In this document: piece after piece, positions 44,121-52,675 of the stretch | How the letters are laid out: each line of letters begins with the position of its first letter | Numbering within the stretch: the first letter of the stretch is position 1 | Source: Ruminococcaceae bacterium Marseille-P2935 | GTDB taxonomy: Bacteria > Bacillota > Clostridia > Oscillospirales > Ruminococcaceae | DNA length: 64,000 bases | Direction of reading: 5' to 3' | Assembly (NCBI GenBank): GCA_900104565.1 | Contig: LT629952.1 | Coordinates: 310,001 to 374,000 of the forward strand | The notes under the pieces: generated by a model | Seen by the model: the letters and a program-made list of their open reading frames with translations, nothing else | Database searches by the model: none | Told to the model about the DNA's origin: nothing | Position numbers and translations under genes: made by a program

Positions 44121-46538
44121 ATGAGCGACAACATGGAAAAACGCACAGAATCATTGCCGATGCTTGCGCTTAGAGGATTGGTCTTGTTCCCCGAGATGGT
44201 ACTGCATTTTGATGTAGGCCGGGAAAAATCGATTCTGGCGCTTAATGAGGTCATGTCAAATGGCCGTAAAATATATTTGGTAGCACAGAAAGATATGCGG
44301 GATGACGATCCAACACCGGAGCAGTTATATCCGGTAGGAGTGGTGGCAGAAGTACGCCAGATTGTACGTACCCAAGCAGACAACCTGAGGGTTTTGGTGG
44401 AAGGAAAATACCGTGCACGGACGATAGAGGTTACCAATGACCAACCGTATTTTAATGCGGTGGTGGAAGAGTATCCTTTAAGAAAAGTACGTTCCTCAAA
44501 AGAAGCACTTTGTGAAGCTTTGGTTCGTACAGTTAAAGATCAATTTGAAGAATATTGCTACCTTGCCCCCAAAATGCCAAAGGAACTTATATTAAATGTC
44601 ATGGTTTCTGATAACCCGGTATATCTCTGTGAGTATATTGCTGGAAATATTCCAATTCGGGTTGAAGATAAACAGTTAATTTTAATGGAATCCTCGGTCA
44701 GTAAGCGTTTGGAGCTGCTTTCCAAAATTTTGGAAAGTGAAAATGATATTCTCTCTTTAGAGCGGGAAATACAAGAAAAAGTTAAAGATCAGATGGATCG
44801 CAATCAACGGGAATATTATTTAAGAGAGCAAATGAGGGCAATTTCTAACGAATTGGGGGATGGTGACAGCCCCGAAGACGATGCCTTGACTTATCAGGAA
44901 CAAATTCTTGCACTGAAACTTTCTGATGAAGTGGCAGAAAAATTCTTGAAAGAGGCCGACCGCCTTTCAAAAATGCCATCAAACTCGCAGGAAGCAAATG
45001 TGATACGAAACTACCTGGATACCTGTTTGGAATTGCCATGGAATACGGCTACAAAGGATAAAATTGATATTGCAAGAGCACAGAAAATTTTGGATCGTGA
45101 TCATTACGGTTTAAAACAGGTGAAGGACAGAATATTGGAGTTGCTGGCAGTTCGTAAACTAGCTCCCGACATAAAAGGACAAATTATCTGTTTGGTTGGC
45201 CCGCCGGGTGTTGGAAAAACTTCGATTGCAAAATCGATTGCAAAAGCTATGGGACGTAAATATGTTCGCCTTTCGTTGGGCGGTGTCCGCGATGAGTCTG
45301 ATATCCGCGGACATCGTAAAACCTATATTGGTGCAATGCCAGGACGTATTATGAATGCAATCAGCTTGGCAAAAAGTAAAAATCCTCTAATGCTACTCGA
45401 CGAGGTAGATAAATTGGGGAATGATTTTCGCGGGGACCCGTCTGCCGCTTTGCTCGAGGTGTTGGATTCTGAGCAGAATAATACCTTTCGTGACCATTAC
45501 ATAGAGGTTCCTTTTGATCTGTCTGAAGTGTTGTTTATTGCCACTGCAAACAGTTTGGATACCATTCCGGTACCGCTTTTGGACCGTATGGAAATTATTA
45601 ACCTTTCCAGTTATACCAGGGAAGAGAAATTCCATATTGCCAAGGAGCACCTAGTTGCAAAGCAGGTAAAACGTCATGGTCTCACTGGCCGTACGTTTAC
45701 CATCCAGGATGGGGCAATCTATGAATTAATTGATAATTATACTCGTGAAGCCGGTGTGCGTACCCTAGAACGTATGCTGGGCGCTCTTTGCCGCAAGGCA
45801 GCGAAGGGCCTGGTTGCCGGTGAATATAAGAAAGCTGTTATAACCACTGAAAACATCACCAAATTCCTTGGACCTAAAAAATATAAGCGGGAAGAAGTGG
45901 AACAGAAAAATCAAATTGGCGTAGTGAACGGTTTGGCGTGGACATCAGTTGGCGGCGAGCTGTTGCAGGTTGAGGTTGCTGTATTGGATGGCAACGGAAA
46001 ACTGGAATTGACTGGTTCGCTGGGAGATGTAATGAAAGAATCAGCCCATGCAGCGGTCAGCTATATTCGAAGTTGCTATGACCGCTATGGCATTGATAAG
46101 GAATTCTATAAAAATAAAGATATTCATATTCATGTGCCAGAGGGCGCGGTCCCCAAAGATGGTCCATCTGCAGGGGTGACCATTTGCACTGCTGTATTGT
46201 CGGCACTTAGCCAAACCCCTGTAAAGCACGATGTTGCAATGACTGGTGAGATTACTTTGCGGGGTAGGGTTTTACCCATTGGAGGACTAAAAGAGAAATC
46301 GATTGCTGCCTACCGTGCGGGCATTAAGACAATACTAATTCCGAAGGAAAATGAGCCGGATCTGGCTGAAATTGATGATGAGGTACGGCAGGGCGTAACA
46401 TTTATTCCCGCCGAAACAGTGGATACCGTGCTGTCCTCTGCGCTGGAGCGTTTGCCCCAGCATCCGCCAGAACAATTGCCAATGATGCAGATTTCCACCC
46501 AAAAAGAGACTGGCAGGGGCACCAGAATACCACAGTAA
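44121..46538 (+). CDS. lon: ATP-dependent protease Lon (LonA type)
   Basis: Cytoplasmic AAA+ protease of 805 residues. The N-terminal substrate-binding domain starts [15 protein letters not shown], a coiled-coil follows, the AAA+ module has GPPGVGKTS near residue 360 and the DEVDKLG Walker B, and the protease domain carries the catalytic Ser683 in KDGPSAGV and the Lys in GGLKEKS. ATG 44121 follows GAAAGGGGAG; the open frame reaching 43938 crosses the promoter and is not coding there. A LonB gene, present next to lonA in Bacillus, is absent. Confidence 0.97.
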   Translation: MSDNMEKRTESLPMLALRGLVLFPEMVLHFDVGREKSILALNEVMSNGRKIYLVAQKDMRDDDPTPEQLYPVGVVAEVRQIVRTQADNLRVLVEGKYRARTIEVTNDQPYFNAVVEEYPLRKVRSSKEALCEALVRTVKDQFEEYCYLAPKMPKELILNVMVSDNPVYLCEYIAGNIPIRVEDKQLILMESSVSKRLELLSKILESENDILSLEREIQEKVKDQMDRNQREYYLREQMRAISNELGDGDSPEDDALTYQEQILALKLSDEVAEKFLKEADRLSKMPSNSQEANVIRNYLDTCLELPWNTATKDKIDIARAQKILDRDHYGLKQVKDRILELLAVRKLAPDIKGQIICLVGPPGVGKTSIAKSIAKAMGRKYVRLSLGGVRDESDIRGHRKTYIGAMPGRIMNAISLAKSKNPLMLLDEVDKLGNDFRGDPSAALLEVLDSEQNNTFRDHYIEVPFDLSEVLFIATANSLDTIPVPLLDRMEIINLSSYTREEKFHIAKEHLVAKQVKRHGLTGRTFTIQDGAIYELIDNYTREAGVRTLERMLGALCRKAAKGLVAGEYKKAVITTENITKFLGPKKYKREEVEQKNQIGVVNGLAWTSVGGELLQVEVAVLDGNGKLELTGSLGDVMKESAHAAVSYIRSCYDRYGIDKEFYKNKDIHIHVPEGAVPKDGPSAGVTICTAVLSALSQTPVKHDVAMTGEITLRGRVLPIGGLKEKSIAAYRAGIKTILIPKENEPDLAEIDDEVRQGVTFIPAETVDTVLSSALERLPQHPPEQLPMMQISTQKETGRGTRIPQ

Positions 46539-46551
46539 AAGGTGTGATTAT

Positions 46552-47136
46552 TTGAATTTCCATAATGTGGTTTTTGAAACCTCTTTTGGTACACTAAAAC
46601 AACTTCCAAAATCTGACCTGCCAGAAATTGCTTTTTCTGGCAGATCCAATGTTGGAAAATCCTCCATGATCAATAAGGTCTTTAATCGAAAGAACCTGGC
46701 TCGTGTAAGTTCAACTCCAGGTAAAACAGTGACGATCAACTTTTTTCGTGTAGAAAATATCCGCTTTGCGGATCTTCCCGGCTATGGTTATGCCAAGGTT
46801 GCAAAAGGTGAAAAACGCCGTTGGGCCGAGCTAATTGAAGGTTATTTTCATCAAGATCGGGACATAGCTCTTGTTTTTCAGCTGATTGATATGCGTCATT
46901 CCCCAACTGCTGACGACCAGATGATGTTACAGTTCCTCATTGAAAATGAGTTTCCATTTATAATAATTTTAACCAAATGCGATAAGCTTTCCAAAAAACA
47001 AAGGCAAGAACGCATGGAAAGCCTTTTGCAGGAGGTTCCCTATGCGGACCAGATTACCATGATCCCTTTTTCCAGTGAAAATGGGGAAGGTGTGGAGGCA
47101 GTGAAGCAGATCATTGAGGAGCTGGCGCAGGAGTAA
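46552..47136 (+). CDS. engB: Ribosome biogenesis GTPase EngB/YsxC
   Basis: TRAFAC-class GTPase that takes part in 50S assembly, 194 residues. The G motifs are GRSNVGKSS (G1), the switch segment STPGKT (G2), DLPGYG (G3) and LTKCDKL (G4). TTG 46552 follows AAAGGTG 13 nt after lon; the N-terminus NFHNVVFETSFGTLKQLP is typical. The lon-engB pair is conserved in Firmicutes, so cotranscription is likely. Confidence 0.96.
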   Translation: MNFHNVVFETSFGTLKQLPKSDLPEIAFSGRSNVGKSSMINKVFNRKNLARVSSTPGKTVTINFFRVENIRFADLPGYGYAKVAKGEKRRWAELIEGYFHQDRDIALVFQLIDMRHSPTADDQMMLQFLIENEFPFIIILTKCDKLSKKQRQERMESLLQEVPYADQITMIPFSSENGEGVEAVKQIIEELAQE

Positions 47137-47149
47137 TGGAGGACAGAAT

Positions 47150-48451
47150 ATGTTTGTATCAGATTGTTTGAATATCAATCCCATTGGGCATCTGACAATT
47201 GGCGATAGAGATACCGTTGAATTAGCGCAGACCTTTGGCACCCCTCTTTATGTAATGGATGAAAATCAGATTAGAAATAGCTGCAGAAGTTATCATCAAT
47301 CCATTGAAAAATATTATGGAGGCAAAGGGCTGGTTGCTTATGCCAGCAAGGCTTTTTGCTGTAAGGCCATGTGTAAAATTGTAGCAGAAGAGGGGCTAGG
47401 GCTGGATGTCGTTTCCGGTGGAGAGCTATATACGGCAATGTCCGTTCATTTTCCTGCAGAGAAAATTTTCTTTCATGGCAACAATAAAACAGTGGCGGAA
47501 CTGACCGAGGCGCTGGAATATGGTGTCGGCTGCATTGTTGTAGACAATCTGACCGAGCTAGAGGTACTGAATCAACTGGCAATTTCCATGGGGAAAAAGG
47601 CGGATATCATGTTTCGAATTAAGCCTGGCATTGATGCCCATACCCATGATTTTGTGCGTACGGGACAAATTGACAGTAAGTTTGGTTTGGCGCTGGAAAC
47701 CGGTGAGGCAATGGAAGCGGTCAAATTGGCGCTGACTCTGTCTCATATTCGTCTGATCGGGTTACACTGTCATATTGGTTCCCAAATTTTTGATATTGAG
47801 CCATTTGAGCACGCTGCTGAAGTAATGCTGCATTTTATGGCTGAAATTAAAAAGAAAACAGGAACAGAACTGAAAAAGCTTAACTTGGGCGGGGGTTTTG
47901 GAATTAAATATATTCCTAAAAATGACCCGGTCGAGTATGACCGGTATATGAAAAACGTTTCGTTGGTAGTAAAAAAAACCTGTAAAGAACTTAACCTTAA
48001 CACCCCGTTTGTTGTAATAGAACCGGGAAGATCCATTGCAGGGCCTGCTGGAATTACACTTTATAAAGTGGGAGCTATTAAGGATATTCCTGGCATCCGT
48101 ACCTATGTTTCGGTGGATGGCGGTATGGCAGATAATCCTCGATATGCATTGTATAAGTCGGAATATGAGGCTATTATTGCCAACAAAGCAGGTCAGCCCA
48201 AAGATATGACTGTCACAATTGCTGGAAAGTGCTGCGAAAGCGGCGATCTGATTGGTGAGGGAATGCAGATACAAAATGCTGCCCCTGGTGATACCTTGGC
48301 GGTTTTGGCAACGGGCGCGTATAACTATTCTATGTCATCCAATTATAACCGTATTCCCAAACCAGCCGTAGTACTGGTAAATGGAAAAGAGGCTCGTGTT
48401 ATTATTCAGCGTGAAACCTTTGAGGACATCGTTCGCAACGATGTAGAATAA
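47150..48451 (+). CDS. lysA: Diaminopimelate decarboxylase
   Basis: PLP enzyme that makes lysine from meso-diaminopimelate, 433 residues, fold type III. The PLP Lys is in VAYASKAFCCKAM, HCHIGSQI and GGGFGI bind cofactor phosphate, and the second active-site segment is CCESGDLI near residue 364. ATG 47150 follows GGAGGA, 13 nt after the engB stop. No other lysine gene is in the window. Confidence 0.96.
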   Translation: MFVSDCLNINPIGHLTIGDRDTVELAQTFGTPLYVMDENQIRNSCRSYHQSIEKYYGGKGLVAYASKAFCCKAMCKIVAEEGLGLDVVSGGELYTAMSVHFPAEKIFFHGNNKTVAELTEALEYGVGCIVVDNLTELEVLNQLAISMGKKADIMFRIKPGIDAHTHDFVRTGQIDSKFGLALETGEAMEAVKLALTLSHIRLIGLHCHIGSQIFDIEPFEHAAEVMLHFMAEIKKKTGTELKKLNLGGGFGIKYIPKNDPVEYDRYMKNVSLVVKKTCKELNLNTPFVVIEPGRSIAGPAGITLYKVGAIKDIPGIRTYVSVDGGMADNPRYALYKSEYEAIIANKAGQPKDMTVTIAGKCCESGDLIGEGMQIQNAAPGDTLAVLATGAYNYSMSSNYNRIPKPAVVLVNGKEARVIIQRETFEDIVRNDVE

Positions 48452-48478
48452 AGAATTCAAATTTTAGGAGGATATGAG

Positions 48479-48769
48479 ATGAATTCCAAACTGAAAGATA
48501 TCAATGTAGAATATCTGTTTCAGGCAGTTCTGGCGCTGGAGAATATGGAAGAGTGTTACAATTTCTTTGAGGATTTGTGCACTGTTCAGGAATTGAAGGC
48601 ATTGTCACAGCGGCTGCAGGTAGCCAAAATGCTAAGTGAGCACCGGGTTTATAGTGACATTGTTAGCGAAACAGGCGCAAGCACTGCGACGATCAGCCGT
48701 GTCAACCGTTCCCTTAATTATGGTTGTGATGGTTACAAAGTTGTATTCGACCGCATCAATAAAAAATAA
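48479..48769 (+). CDS. YerC/YecD family TrpR-related protein
   Basis: A 96-residue protein of the TrpR-like YerC/YecD family. The helix-turn-helix is visible in YSDIVSETGASTATISRVNRSL. The family resembles TrpR in the DNA-binding region, but the ligand and targets are not known. ATG 48479 follows AGGAGGA. Its stop overlaps the ATG of the next gene by one base (TAATG), so translation is coupled. Confidence 0.92.
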   Translation: MNSKLKDINVEYLFQAVLALENMEECYNFFEDLCTVQELKALSQRLQVAKMLSEHRVYSDIVSETGASTATISRVNRSLNYGCDGYKVVFDRINKK

Positions 48770-49512
48770 TGTTAGGTTATCATGTTTTTTCGGTTTACTA
48801 TGACCGGCTGACTGAAAATGTAGATTATCCCGTTCGTGCTGCGTACTTTCAATCACTTATTAACTGCCACTTAGATCATGCAAGTATTTTGCTTGATTTG
48901 GCCTGTGGTACAGGCAATCTTTCGGTGGAATTATCTAAGCTGGGATATGATGTAATAGGGGTGGACGGTTCTGCGGATATGTTATCCATTGCAGTTCAGA
49001 AAAATACCGAAGGAAAAATATTGTTCCTCTGTCAGGAGATGCAGCGTTTAGATTTGTACGGTACGGTAGATGTTACCATTTCGGCACTGGATAGCATTAA
49101 CCACGTTACCGATGCAAAACAGCTACAGCGTATTTTCAACCGGGTATCGTTGTTTACAAACCCGGGTGGACTGTTTATTTTTGATGCAAACAGCATTTAT
49201 AAGCATCAAAATATTTTGGGCGATCATACCTTTGTCTATGATTATGATGATGTTTATTGCGTATGGCAGAATGCGTATAATCCCAATAATCATATGATTG
49301 AAATTAATCTGGACTTTTTTGAAAGAGAAAACAACTGCTATTATAGGCAGTCGGAATCTTTTTTTGAAAGAGCGTATTCGGTCCAGGAGCTTGAAACTAT
49401 GCTTGTGGCCGCTGGGTTTGAGGTGTTGGAAGTTTTGGAAGGTGATACCTTTCGTCCTCCTCAGGAAGATACGCAGCGTCTTGTATTTGTTGCAAAGAAA
49501 GTTGGTTCATAA
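48769..49512 (+). CDS. Class I SAM-dependent methyltransferase
   Basis: A 247-residue methyltransferase with motif I LLDLACGTGNLSVEL, motif II VIGVDGSADML and motif IV VDVTISALDSINHV. The N-terminal FSVYYDRLTENVDYPV marks a subgroup of small-molecule methyltransferases common in Clostridia. The substrate is unknown. It starts inside the stop of the yerC-like gene and ends on the start of hslO (TAATG), so three genes are tightly coupled. Confidence 0.92.
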   Translation: MLGYHVFSVYYDRLTENVDYPVRAAYFQSLINCHLDHASILLDLACGTGNLSVELSKLGYDVIGVDGSADMLSIAVQKNTEGKILFLCQEMQRLDLYGTVDVTISALDSINHVTDAKQLQRIFNRVSLFTNPGGLFIFDANSIYKHQNILGDHTFVYDYDDVYCVWQNAYNPNNHMIEINLDFFERENNCYYRQSESFFERAYSVQELETMLVAAGFEVLEVLEGDTFRPPQEDTQRLVFVAKKVGS

Positions 49513-50381
49513 TGGGTAAAATTATTCGTGCCATCTCGGTAGATGGCGGCATTGTTTGCTGTGCAATCGACTCAACCGACATGGTGGCGAAAGCAGAGCA
49601 AATACACAAAACCTCGGCTACAGTAACGGCTGCTTTAGGCAGGCTGATGACAGCAGCGTCCATGATGGGGTCCATGTTGAAAGGAAAAGATGACTCCATT
49701 ACTCTGCGCTTAAATGGAAAGGGTCCTGCCGGTTCAGTGATCGCCGTGTCAGATAGTGAAGGAAATGCACGCGGATATGTACAGAATCCGGTTGTAGAAA
49801 TTCCGCTGAATCAATACGGCAAGCTGGATGTAGCCGGTGCCGTTGGTAAAGACGGTTTTTTATATGTTGTTAAAGATCTGGGACTTAAAGATCCGTATAT
49901 TGGCCAGACCCCCATCGTTTCTGGTGAAATTGCAGAAGATATTACGCAGTACTATGCGGTAAGTGAACAGATCCCTACCGTGTGTGGTTTAGGTGTTTTG
50001 GTAAACGCTGATTTATCGGTTTTAGAAGCAGGAGGATTCCTCATTCAGTTGCTGCCAGGAGCTACCGAAGAGGTTATTACCCGTTTGGAGGACAATATTA
50101 AAGAAATTCCAAGCGTGACAAAAATGCTTTCTTCCGGTATGACGCCTGAGCAGATTGCATTTCGGGTACTGAATGGGTTTGAGCCACAGGTTTTAGACAC
50201 GGCAGAGGTTGAATACCGTTGTAATTGCTCGAAAGAACGTGTTCAAAAAGCATTAATAAGCCTGGGAAAAGAAGAGTTAACACAGATGGCCGGAGAGCAA
50301 GAAATAACAGAAGTAGCCTGCCATTTTTGCAATCAGAAATATTATTTTTCCAGACAAGAGCTTTTAAAACTTGCAGATTAA
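49512..50381 (+). CDS. hslO: 33 kDa redox chaperone Hsp33
   Basis: Redox-regulated holdase that protects proteins during oxidative unfolding, 289 residues. The C-terminal zinc switch is complete: Cys237-x-Cys239 in CNC and Cys270-x2-Cys273 in CHFC. The N-terminal domain opens IIRAISVDGGIVCCAID and contains ALGRLMTAASMMGSMLKG. The start overlaps the methyltransferase stop by one base. No terminator is evident before the tRNA promoter 25 bases downstream. Confidence 0.95.
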   Translation: MGKIIRAISVDGGIVCCAIDSTDMVAKAEQIHKTSATVTAALGRLMTAASMMGSMLKGKDDSITLRLNGKGPAGSVIAVSDSEGNARGYVQNPVVEIPLNQYGKLDVAGAVGKDGFLYVVKDLGLKDPYIGQTPIVSGEIAEDITQYYAVSEQIPTVCGLGVLVNADLSVLEAGGFLIQLLPGATEEVITRLEDNIKEIPSVTKMLSSGMTPEQIAFRVLNGFEPQVLDTAEVEYRCNCSKERVQKALISLGKEELTQMAGEQEITEVACHFCNQKYYFSRQELLKLAD

Positions 50382-50405
50382 ACACACTGATTTTTGAAAA
50401 ATACC

Positions 50406-50434
50406 TTGACAATTATAGATGTGAATGTTATAAT
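50406..50434 (+). promoter_or_regulatory. Consensus promoter of the tRNA cluster
   Basis: TTGACA (50406-50411), 17 bp, TATAAT (50429-50434), with TG one base before the -10. It is the best vegetative promoter in the window, as expected for a stable RNA unit. Confidence 0.9.
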
Positions 50435-50470
50435 TAAACACGTCGCTGAGGGAACTACGACCATAGCAAG

Positions 50471-50500
50471 CACAACAAAGTTTGTTGTGTAAAGCTTTTT
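50471..50500 (+). other. Dyad in the tRNA leader
   Basis: CACAACAAA (50471-50479) and TTTGTTGTG (50481-50489) form a near-perfect palindrome followed by AAAGCTTTTT. It lies in the roughly 100-nt leader between promoter and tRNA-Asp and resembles a weak terminator or a processing site. A second hairpin CACGG/CCGTG (50512-50541) abuts tRNA-Asp. Confidence 0.5.
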
Positions 50501-50542
50501 GACAGAGGGTCACGGCAGTGCAATCTGTTGTTCCCACCGTGT

Positions 50543-50619
50543 GGCCCGGTAGTTCAGTTGGTTAGAACGCTAGCCTGTCACGCTAGAGGTCGTGGGTTCG
50601 AACCCCATCCGGGTCGCCA
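50543..50619 (+). tRNA. tRNA-Asp (GTC)
   Basis: A complete 77-nt cloverleaf. Acceptor arm GGCCCGG pairs with CCGGGTC, the anticodon GTC is at 50577-50579 in a CTAGC/GCTAG stem, the T arm has GGTTCGAACCC and CCA is encoded. Confidence 0.97.
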
Positions 50620-50623
50620 ATAT

Positions 50624-50699
50624 GCGGGTTTAGCTCATCTGGTAGAGCGCCACCTTGCCAAGGTGGAGGTAGCGAGTTCGAGCCTCGTAACCCGCTCCA
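50624..50699 (+). tRNA. tRNA-Gly (GCC)
   Basis: A complete 76-nt cloverleaf. Acceptor GCGGGTT pairs with AACCCGC, the anticodon GCC is at 50657-50659 in a CACCT/AGGTG stem, the T loop is GTTCGAG and CCA is encoded. Confidence 0.97.
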
Positions 50700-50700
50700 T

Positions 50701-50750
50701 AGGATGTATAAAAGGCACTTTATAGTTTTTTATAAAGTGCCTTTTATCCT
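50701..50750 (+). terminator. Long hairpin between tRNA-Gly and tRNA-Cys
   Basis: ATAAAAGGCACTTTATA (50708-50724) pairs with TATAAAGTGCCTTTTAT (50731-50747), and AGGAT/ATCCT pairs outside it. Only four T follow the GC-rich part. Tail and position fit a partial terminator or processing stem, because tRNA-Cys begins only 8 nt later with no room for its own promoter. Confidence 0.6.
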
Positions 50751-50757
50751 CAAATTT

Positions 50758-50832
50758 GGCGCCGTAGCCAAGTGGTAAGGCACGGGTCTGCAAAACCCTG
50801 ATTCACCAGTTCAAATCTGGTCGGCGCCTCCA
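50758..50832 (+). tRNA. tRNA-Cys (GCA)
   Basis: A complete 75-nt cloverleaf. Acceptor GGCGCCG pairs with CGGCGCC, the anticodon GCA is at 50790-50792 in a GGGT/ACCC stem, the T arm has AGTTCAAATCT and CCA is encoded. Confidence 0.96.
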
Positions 50833-50836
50833 TTTT

Positions 50837-50871
50837 AAAAGGAATCGGTAAAACCGGTTCCTTTTCTTTTT
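50837..50871 (+). terminator. Intrinsic terminator of the tRNA cluster
   Basis: AAAAGGAATCGGT (50837-50849) pairs with ACCGGTTCCTTTT (50853-50865), then CTTTTTG. Confidence 0.88.
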
Positions 50872-51035
50872 GTGATATCATCCTTATATATTAAAATACA
50901 ACCTGTTTTAGGTGCGTTGGGGGCTACTTATACTAACTGCCTTATAATACTGTAGAAAACATTCTATACTATTTGAAGAGGGGCGGAAAAACAGGGACAG
51001 TTGAAAAATATGGGGGACCGTTAATCAGGGTTTAA

Positions 51036-51590
51036 AATTGTTGTATACAACCGACCAGGGAGACAATTGGCAAATATCAATTGTCAATGATAAATTAGAT
51101 AGTGTCAGGGCGAAATTCTGCAATTTTTGTAACTGCAGAAATAGGATATATCGTTGCATCAAATGGGCGTACCATGAGTCAGGAAGGGCAGATAATTTTT
51201 AAAACTACAAGTGGAGGAGAGAGTCGGGCAGAATGTGGTTATGGGCCATCCACTGCTTTATTCCGTGACGCATTTTTTCCACAAAAGAACCTAGGGTTTT
51301 TGGCTTATTATTATGTGCAGGGGCAAGAGACTAATCCTTACCGTACACAGGACGGAGAAAACTCCTTTGCACCGGTTATTTTGCCGATTAAAGAGGAATG
51401 GAAAGAAATCTTCATTGAGCCGCAGGCCCCAAAGTAAAAAAATAATCAATTGACTGTATTGGTAGGCCAGGGAGAAAATAGCGACTTTCAAGGCAGACGA
51501 ATCATGGCAAAATATATTTCTAACGTTGGGGGAACTATTTGGAGATTTTTAGAGCTGTATACTCCTCTGGAACAGCAGCTGCCAGGATAA
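51036..51590 (+). pseudogene. Decayed Asp-box (BNR/sialidase-like) repeat protein
   Basis: Pieces of one beta-propeller-type protein in shifting frames. LYTTDQGDNWQISIV carries an intact Asp box (51036-51085). After a frameshift the open segment 51102-51437 gives GYIVASNGRTMS, a damaged box KTTSGGESRAE (Trp to Arg) and YRTQDGENSF (Trp to Phe), ending at an internal stop. Past that stop the same reading continues as LTVLVGQGENSDFQG and YISNVGGTIW, another worn box, to a stop at 51588. The 5' part is missing or too degraded to read back to 50900. The original was probably an exported repeat protein. Confidence 0.7.
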
Positions 51591-51596
51591 ACCTAC

Positions 51597-51625
51597 TTGT
51601 ACCAACGCAAATTATATGCTAAAAT
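51597..51625 (+). promoter_or_regulatory. Promoter of yebC
   Basis: TTGTAC (51597-51602), 17 bp, TAAAAT (51620-51625) with an extended TGC in front, 33 nt before the ATG. Confidence 0.65.
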
Positions 51626-51658
51626 AATATAGTTATTGCAAAAGGAAAGGGCGATTCT

Positions 51659-52402
51659 ATGTCAGGACATTCGAAATGGAATAATATTAAACGTAAAAAA
51701 GAAAAAACGGATGGCCAGCGCGCTAAAATTTTTACAAAGATTGGCCGTGAGATTTCAGTCTGTGTAAAAGAAGGCGGGCCAGACCCCTCCTCCAATGGCA
51801 AGCTGAGGGATTTAATTGCGAAGGCAAAATCCAATAACGTTCCCAACGATAATATTGACCGTCTTATTAAAAAGGCAGCTGGTGAGGGAGATAAAAATAA
51901 CTACGAAGAGATTATGTATGAAGGTTATGGACCTTGTGGCGTTGCAGTTATGGTAGAGACACTTACCGATAACCGTAATCGTACAGCGGGTGACCTGCGT
52001 CATTATTTTGATAAATTTGGCGGCAACCTAGGTCAAAATGGCTGTGTATCCTTTATGTTTGAGAAAAAGGGTGTCATCGCAGTTGGTGAAACCAAATTTG
52101 ATGAAGAAAAAATTATGGAAGATTGTTTTGAGGCCGGAGCTGCTGACTTTAGTATTGAAGATGGAGTTATTGAAGTATTGACCGAGGCAAATGACCTTTC
52201 GGCTGTTCGGGATGCATTAGAAGAAAAGGGTTATTCGATCGATTCAGCAGAGGTACAGTATATTCCATCTACTTATTCTGCTATTGAAGATCCTGATATG
52301 GTAGTTAAAATGGAGCGTTTACTTGAAATGCTTGAAGATAACGACGATGTACAGGAAGTATGGCATAACTGGGACAGCCCAGAAAATGACGAAGAAGAAT
52401 AA
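51659..52402 (+). CDS. YebC/PmpR family protein
   Basis: A 247-residue YebC-family protein, long regarded as a DNA-binding regulator; some members act on ribosome stalling at proline runs. The N-terminal signature is SGHSKWNNIKRKKEKTDGQR, then FTKIGREI and KAKSNNVPNDNIDR. The C-terminal EDNDDVQEVWHNWD is typical. ATG 51659 follows GGAAAGGG. It is monocistronic, between its own promoter and a strong terminator. Confidence 0.95.
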   Translation: MSGHSKWNNIKRKKEKTDGQRAKIFTKIGREISVCVKEGGPDPSSNGKLRDLIAKAKSNNVPNDNIDRLIKKAAGEGDKNNYEEIMYEGYGPCGVAVMVETLTDNRNRTAGDLRHYFDKFGGNLGQNGCVSFMFEKKGVIAVGETKFDEEKIMEDCFEAGAADFSIEDGVIEVLTEANDLSAVRDALEEKGYSIDSAEVQYIPSTYSAIEDPDMVVKMERLLEMLEDNDDVQEVWHNWDSPENDEEE

Positions 52403-52410
52403 TTTATGTA

Positions 52411-52442
52411 AAGAATCCGGCTGTTGACAGCCGGATTCTTTT
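52411..52442 (+). terminator. Intrinsic terminator after yebC
   Basis: AAGAATCCGGCT pairs with AGCCGGATTCTT (52411-52422, 52429-52440), followed by TTT. Confidence 0.9.
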
Positions 52443-52461
52443 GTCAAATGTAAAAATTATC

Positions 52462-52490
52462 TTGACTTGTGTATACGAGAATGATATAAT
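52462..52490 (+). promoter_or_regulatory. Promoter of the pyr operon
   Basis: TTGACT (52462-52467), 17 bp, TATAAT (52485-52490). Transcription should start near 52497, about 30 nt before the leader peptide ATG. Confidence 0.85.
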
Positions 52491-52525
52491 AGAAAAAATT
52501 TGTGTAAGGATTGGAGGAGATGAGA

Positions 52526-52657
52526 ATGTATTTACTGTTTAAGAAAAACTTATTTCCTTCGATTTCTCGATTCCCTCGTCCTTCTATTTTTATTTTTCAG
52601 AATAATGATTTATTTTACTTTCCTTTCAAGGAAAGTATTTTTTTTGCCCTTTTTTAA
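52526..52657 (+). CDS. pyr operon leader peptide, 43 residues
   Basis: A short open frame between the pyr promoter and pyrB with a strong ribosome site (GGAGGAG, 52513-52519) and ATG 52526. It encodes 43 residues, rich in Phe (11), Pro, Ile and Leu because the RNA is U-rich, starting MYLLFKKNLFPS and ending ESIFFALF. U tracts lie before and after codon 22 and again from codon 29. An intrinsic terminator lies inside the frame (52615-52645), and the stop at 52655-52657 is 18 nt before pyrB. This matches the plan of the 44-residue E. coli PyrL leader, where RNA polymerase pausing at U tracts when UTP is low lets the ribosome block the terminator. The mechanism here is inferred from layout. Confidence 0.7.
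   Translation: MYLLFKKNLFPSISRFPRPSIFIFQNNDLFYFPFKESIFFALF
52615..52645 (+). terminator. pyr attenuator hairpin
   Basis: TACTTTCC (52616-52623) pairs with GGAAAGTA (52630-52637) around TTTCAA, followed by eight T (52638-52645). It sits within codons 31-40 of the leader peptide, so a translating ribosome would prevent it from forming. Confidence 0.8.
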
Positions 52658-52675
52658 TAATTAGGAGGAATTCGA

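Noticed and set aside
50435-50542. 5S rRNA or an extra tRNA in the tRNA leader
   Set aside because: No 5S helix or tRNA cloverleaf could be drawn; only two short hairpins are present.
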